Shown: piece after piece, positions 33,979 to 36,939 of the stretch
Layout of the letters: every line of letters starts with the position of its first letter
How positions within the stretch are numbered: position 1 is the stretch's first letter
Source: an uncultured Helicobacter sp.
GTDB taxonomy: Bacteria > Campylobacterota > Campylobacteria > Campylobacterales > Helicobacteraceae
NCBI GenBank assembly: GCA_947177485.1
Contig: CAMWUR010000017.1
Span: forward strand, 1 to 36,939
Direction: 5' to 3'
Length of the DNA: 36,939 bases
The notes under the pieces: generated by a model
Told to the model about the DNA's origin: nothing
What the model saw: the letters and a program-made list of their open reading frames with translations, nothing else
The model's database searches: none
Made by a program: the position numbers and the translations under genes

Positions 33979-34260
33979 CTAGAAATCCTGATTATGCGTT
34001 GTTGGGTTGCTAAAGAGCACAATGATGTCGGATAGTCCGCTTGTGGGCTGTCCATTGAAATACACGCAAAGGTTCTTGCGCTCGTTTAAAATCATCGGCG
34101 TCTTGCACGCGCTTTCGCCCGCGCCCAAGAAAAAGCTCTCGTTTCCTTGCTCATCGCCAAGTGTGAATGGCACGTCGATTGCGTGGATAATGCTGCCTTT
34201 GTGCAATGCACCCACAGCACTACCGATGGCATTGCTGCCATGCTCGGGTGTGATGTGCAT
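33979..34260 (-). CDS. Orphan 93-residue protein of unknown function
   Basis: 93 residues with a Gly-rich middle (GSNAIGSAVGALHKGSII) and a central AIDVPFTLGDEQGNESFF. The protein is predicted soluble and looks coding by codon pattern. It starts at ATG 34260 with only a weak ribosome site. In-frame codons upstream read LYPHTECLK back to a stop at 34288, so a longer original start may have been lost. A TATAAT on the minus strand (34352-34357) may drive it, giving a leader of about 85 bases. Not recognised. Confidence 0.45.
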   Translation of the reverse strand: MHITPEHGSNAIGSAVGALHKGSIIHAIDVPFTLGDEQGNESFFLGAGESACKTPMILNERKNLCVYFNGQPTSGLSDIIVLFSNPTTHNQDF

Positions 34261-34324
34261 TTTGAGGCACTCGGTGTGTGGATAGAGCTAATACCCACCG
34301 CAAACAATGACTTGCCAATCGACA

Positions 34325-34343
34325 GCAAATGCAACGCATTTGC
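34325..34343. repeat. Perfect inverted repeat GCAAATGC/GCATTTGC in the intergenic leader
   Basis: GCAAATGC-AAC-GCATTTGC, 8-bp arms, between the orphan gene and nnrD. It lies just downstream of the minus-strand TATAAT (34352-34357) and could be an operator or a leader hairpin. Confidence 0.55.
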
Positions 34344-34405
34344 AATTCTATATTATAGATTACTTTAATTTTTTTATGTTAAAATGCAACGAAAGGACGA
34401 GTGAG
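34344..34405 (+). promoter_or_regulatory. Promoter region of nnrD
   Basis: AT-rich; GTTAAAAT (about 34378-34385) is a weak -10, and GAAAGGA (34391-34397) is the ribosome site for ATG 34406. Confidence 0.4.
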
Positions 34406-35914
34406 ATGATGAAGTTTTACCATGACATAAAACTCTTAGAACGTAAGGCTTGCGAGGAATATCTCCTCACGAGCGAGCTTTTGATGGAGAATGCTGCCCA
34501 TAGCCTCGCAAACTTTATCCGCAATATTGTGCGTGAGAGAAATATCCAACCGCGAGGCGAAGGCAGACATAAGCTGCTCATCGCTGCAGGACCAGGCAAC
34601 AATGGTGCCGATGGGCTCGCGCTTGCGCGCATTTTGCAGGGCGAATATGACATCGTGATTTACATGCCCTTCGGGACGTATAGTGAGCTTTGCACATTGC
34701 AGTTTGAGCGCGTGAGTGCGCTGCGAATCGAATATTGCAATGACCACCTAAGCCCCGATATTTCTATCAAAACTTTCTTGGATACTTTCGAGAATATCTC
34801 GTTGCGCGAATGGGCAAAAGATGTTGATATTATCGTTGATGCACTCTATGGCAGCGGGCTCAATCGTCCGCTTGATGACAAAGCATGCGAAGTGATTGAA
34901 TGGCTCAATAGCTTGAAGGGGCTCAAGATTGCATGCGATGTACCGAGTGGAATCGGTAATGATGGTGATGTGATGTGGATGGCATTTCGTGCTGAATATA
35001 GCTGTGTGATGGGCGTTTGCCGCGAGAGTTTACTCGGCGATAGGGCGAAGGATTATGTTGGCAAGATTCATATCTGCTCGATTGGAATCTCGCCCCAGAT
35101 GCTCGAGCTGCTCGACATGCCGCACGGCGTTTTGCTCGAAGAGAAAGATTTGCAGCTTCCAAGCCGCAGACAACGTAATTCCAACAGCCACAAAGGCAGC
35201 TTTGGACATTTGGTCGTGTTTATGGGACAAAAAGAGGGTGCGGCAATTCTCTCTGCCCTGTCGGCATTTCGCTTTGGCGTGGGCATCGTAACGATTATTG
35301 GTGATAAAAATGCCAACGTTCCTCCCGAGATGGTGCATACACAAAGCTTACCCAACAATCCTGCTGCGCTTGCCATCGGCATGGGGCTTGGCGATTTTGC
35401 ACTCCATGACCGCAAGGGCGTGCGCAATATTTTGCTTTCGCGCCCTGTGCTTCTTGATGCGGATATTCTCTATCAAGACATCACCAAAGAAATCCTCGAA
35501 AAAAATCCTAATGTTATCCTTACGCCGCACCCCAAAGAATTTGTCGCGCTCATGCGCTTGCTTGGGCTTGCTGATTGCGAGGTACTTGAGCTCCAACGCG
35601 ACAGATTCCGCTTTGTGCGGCTTTTTACGCATAGTTATCCTAATGCAACGTTGCTGCTGAAGGGCGCAAACCCCATCATCGCGCAAGGCAATAAAATCGC
35701 CGTAAATTATTTCGGCACACCAGCGCTTGCGAAAGCTGGCAGCGGTGATGTGTTAAGCGGGCTTGTGAGCGCATTACTTGCCCAAGGTCTTGAATGTTTT
35801 GAGGCTGCTGTGCAAGGCAGCCTTGCCCATACCCTCGCTGCGCGTCATATCACAAGCGCGAGCTATGCGCTCACGCCAATGGAGCTGATTGAGACGATTG
35901 GGCGATTGGAATAA
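34406..35914 (+). CDS. nnrD: Bifunctional NAD(P)H-hydrate repair enzyme NnrD/NnrE
   Basis: 502 residues, two repair domains. The N-terminal epimerase (about 1-215) has LLMENAAHSLA and AAGPGNNGADGLALARIL. The C-terminal ADP-dependent dehydratase (about 235-502) carries KGSFGHLVVFMG, LTPHPKEF and the GTPALAKAGSGDVLSGLVSALL nucleotide site. The protein repairs the hydrated cofactors NADHX and NADPHX. ATG at 34406 with GAAAGGA upstream fits; the frame extends to 34307 but lacks a ribosome site. Confidence 0.93.
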   Translation: MMKFYHDIKLLERKACEEYLLTSELLMENAAHSLANFIRNIVRERNIQPRGEGRHKLLIAAGPGNNGADGLALARILQGEYDIVIYMPFGTYSELCTLQFERVSALRIEYCNDHLSPDISIKTFLDTFENISLREWAKDVDIIVDALYGSGLNRPLDDKACEVIEWLNSLKGLKIACDVPSGIGNDGDVMWMAFRAEYSCVMGVCRESLLGDRAKDYVGKIHICSIGISPQMLELLDMPHGVLLEEKDLQLPSRRQRNSNSHKGSFGHLVVFMGQKEGAAILSALSAFRFGVGIVTIIGDKNANVPPEMVHTQSLPNNPAALAIGMGLGDFALHDRKGVRNILLSRPVLLDADILYQDITKEILEKNPNVILTPHPKEFVALMRLLGLADCEVLELQRDRFRFVRLFTHSYPNATLLLKGANPIIAQGNKIAVNYFGTPALAKAGSGDVLSGLVSALLAQGLECFEAAVQGSLAHTLAARHITSASYALTPMELIETIGRLE

Positions 35915-35931
35915 GTATTGCTCTTTTGTGG

Positions 35932-35942
35932 TATAATTTATC
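35932..35942 (+). promoter_or_regulatory. -10 box of the NYN gene
   Basis: TATAAT (35932-35937) lies 5 bases before the ATG at 35943. If used, the mRNA would begin at or near the ATG and be leaderless. Confidence 0.5.
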
Positions 35943-36733
35943 ATGAGCAGAAAAGACGAACTCGACAAGTTTTTTGAGACGTATGAATAGATGATACGAT
36001 TCGAAATGAAAGACTAGCTGTTCTGATTGATGCGGAAAATATTTCGTATGCTGCAATTGATGATATTTTTAGCGAAATCGCATCTTTTGGGACGGCATGC
36101 ATTAAGCGTGCGTATGGAGATTGGAAAGAGCTTAATGAAAAATGGAAAGAAATTCTACTAAAACATGGCATTAAAGCAGAGCAGAATTTCCATTTTACAC
36201 AAAATAAAAACTCAAGCGATATTGCTTTTGTGATTGAAGCAATGGATTTGCTACATGCAAAAAATCTTGATGGATTCTGTATTGTTTCATCAGATAGTGA
36301 TTTTACTCATCTTGCGCGGCGAATTCGTGAGAGCGGGCTTAAAGTTTATGGCTTTGGTGAAGGAAAAACACCAGAGGCATTAACAAATGCATGTGATAAA
36401 TTTATTTTTATTGAAAATTTAAGAAATGATATTGTTTCACAAAATGATAGCAATTTACAACTAGATAAAGATGAGCAAGAAAAATTGCACAAAATATTTC
36501 AAGAAGTTATTCTAGCAATAAATCCTGATGGTGAAGAGGTTTACTTGGGGAATCTTGGACATCATATTAACAACAAATACCCCTCATTTGATGTACGTAG
36601 CTATGGTTTCAAGGGGTTGGGAAAGTTGGTAGCTAAACTTCCATTTCTTGAGCTTATAGAGATTCCAGAAAAAAGCAAAGGTGCTGCTAAAGCATATAAC
36701 GTAAAACTTACACGTAAGACATTTAAGAAATAA
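35943..36733 (+). pseudogene. NYN-LOTUS RNase-like protein, split by a one-base deletion
   Basis: A short frame starts at ATG 35943 and stops after MSRKDELDKFFETYE at TAG 35988. The remaining protein is intact in another frame from 35987 to 36733 but has no start codon there. Restoring one A in GAATAGATG would join them as YEIDDT, giving about 263 residues. The joined protein has NYN nuclease acidic motifs VLIDAENISY, SSDIAFVIEAMD and VSSDSDF, and a C-terminal LOTUS/OST-HTH domain (about 175-255, GEEVYLGNLGHHIN). An ATG at 36230 alone would give 167 residues missing the first Asp. It follows nnrD after a TATAAT (35932-35937) only 5 bases upstream of the ATG. A programmed frameshift or sequencing error is possible. 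Confidence 0.6.
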
Positions 36734-36743
36734 TTTGCTGCAA

Positions 36744-36939
36744 TTATTTATAACAAAAAGAAATATTAGAATAACTCTCTATGATTTTATTTTGTGTGGT
36801 TAAAACCACACCTCCAATTCTACTATTGCCCATTAATTTTGATTCCCCAACCACAACGCACACGTCTCCATTCATGCCAAAGGCAATTTATGGAGACGCA
36901 GCGCTGTGGAGCATTGACATAGTCCGTGCGGAGCACAAT
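36744..36939 (-). mobile_element. Possible right end of an IS200/IS605-like element
   Basis: Weak call. On the minus strand an open frame ends at 36823 with TDYVNAPQRC, WHEWRR and GWGIKINGQ, which could be the end of a TnpB-like protein, cut by the window edge. Downstream lie a perfect hairpin GTGTGGTT-AA-AACCACAC (36794-36811) and AT-rich DNA, as at an IS605-type right end. The plus strand also has a 9-bp inverted repeat CGTCTCCAT / ATGGAGACG flanking 36870. On the plus strand a frame from 36781 stays open to the edge and looks like a shadow. Confidence 0.25.

Noticed and set aside
36794-36811. Hairpin as terminator of the NYN gene
   Set aside because: It is not followed by a T-run in the plus direction.
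36781-36939. Plus-strand open frame reaching the window edge
   Set aside because: Crosses the hairpin and lacks any recognisable pattern or ribosome site.
1-36939. CRISPR arrays, tRNA and rRNA genes
   Set aside because: No regular repeat-spacer array, cloverleaf or rRNA stretch was seen by eye.

Overview
The window reads as chromosome of a Campylobacterota bacterium, most likely a Helicobacter. The supports are a PglA/PglB N-glycosylation pair, a bioF-pbp1A neighbourhood, a Fur of Helicobacter length, a HugZ-type haem oxygenase, a group III truncated haemoglobin of the Campylobacter Ctb type, a clade-3 catalase and extended TATAAT -10 boxes. Most genes use GC-richer, GCGC-rich coding sequence. 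A few islands are visibly more AT-rich: 12.6 kb, 18.3-19.75 kb, 25.6-31.7 kb and 35.9-36.9 kb. I do not name a species.

Layout. 1-56 is the tail of a plus-strand gene. 126-12541 is one tightly packed minus-strand series: response regulator, bioF, penicillin-binding protein 1A, a LivJ-type binding protein, PglB oligosaccharyltransferase, AsnB, a nuclease-methyltransferase fusion and a PglA-like glycosyltransferase. Divergent from the regulator is a soluble protein with a histidine-kinase dimerisation motif but no recognisable ATP-binding boxes (12615-13382). Then follow fur, der, two paralogous membrane-anchored proteins and livH. An AhpD-like protein and a TSUP permease form a short AT-richer insert. 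A second plus-strand series (20004-25557) carries the truncated haemoglobin, HugZ, an unknown protein, rsmD, an unknown membrane protein, mutS2, a pair of tiny membrane proteins and an ankyrin protein.

25562-31629 is a six-gene minus-strand operon whose genes mostly overlap by a few bases. It holds FecE-type ATPase, FecD-type permease, TonB-dependent receptor, periplasmic binding protein and two unfamiliar proteins with an amidotransferase/ThuA-like look. It resembles a metal-chelate uptake system with two undescribed cytoplasmic accessories. Catalase follows after a gene-free stretch. 33.4-34.4 kb is a small-gene zone. Its highlight is a 25-residue hydrophobic peptide (33827-33904) whose ribosome-binding site lies inside a GNRA-type hairpin, with a competing duplicated leader arm, a strong terminator and a possible antisense promoter, an architecture like type I toxin-antitoxin mRNAs. 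NnrD follows, then a NYN-LOTUS gene broken by an apparent one-base deletion, and possibly the end of an IS200/IS605-like element at the window edge.

How the genes work together. The left third links envelope building (peptidoglycan synthesis by PBP1A, N-glycosylation by PglA/PglB) to a regulator. The middle holds iron and haem or reactive-species functions (Fur, haemoglobin, HugZ). The right third adds TonB-dependent uptake and catalase. Family assignments rest on motifs read by eye; no database search was run.
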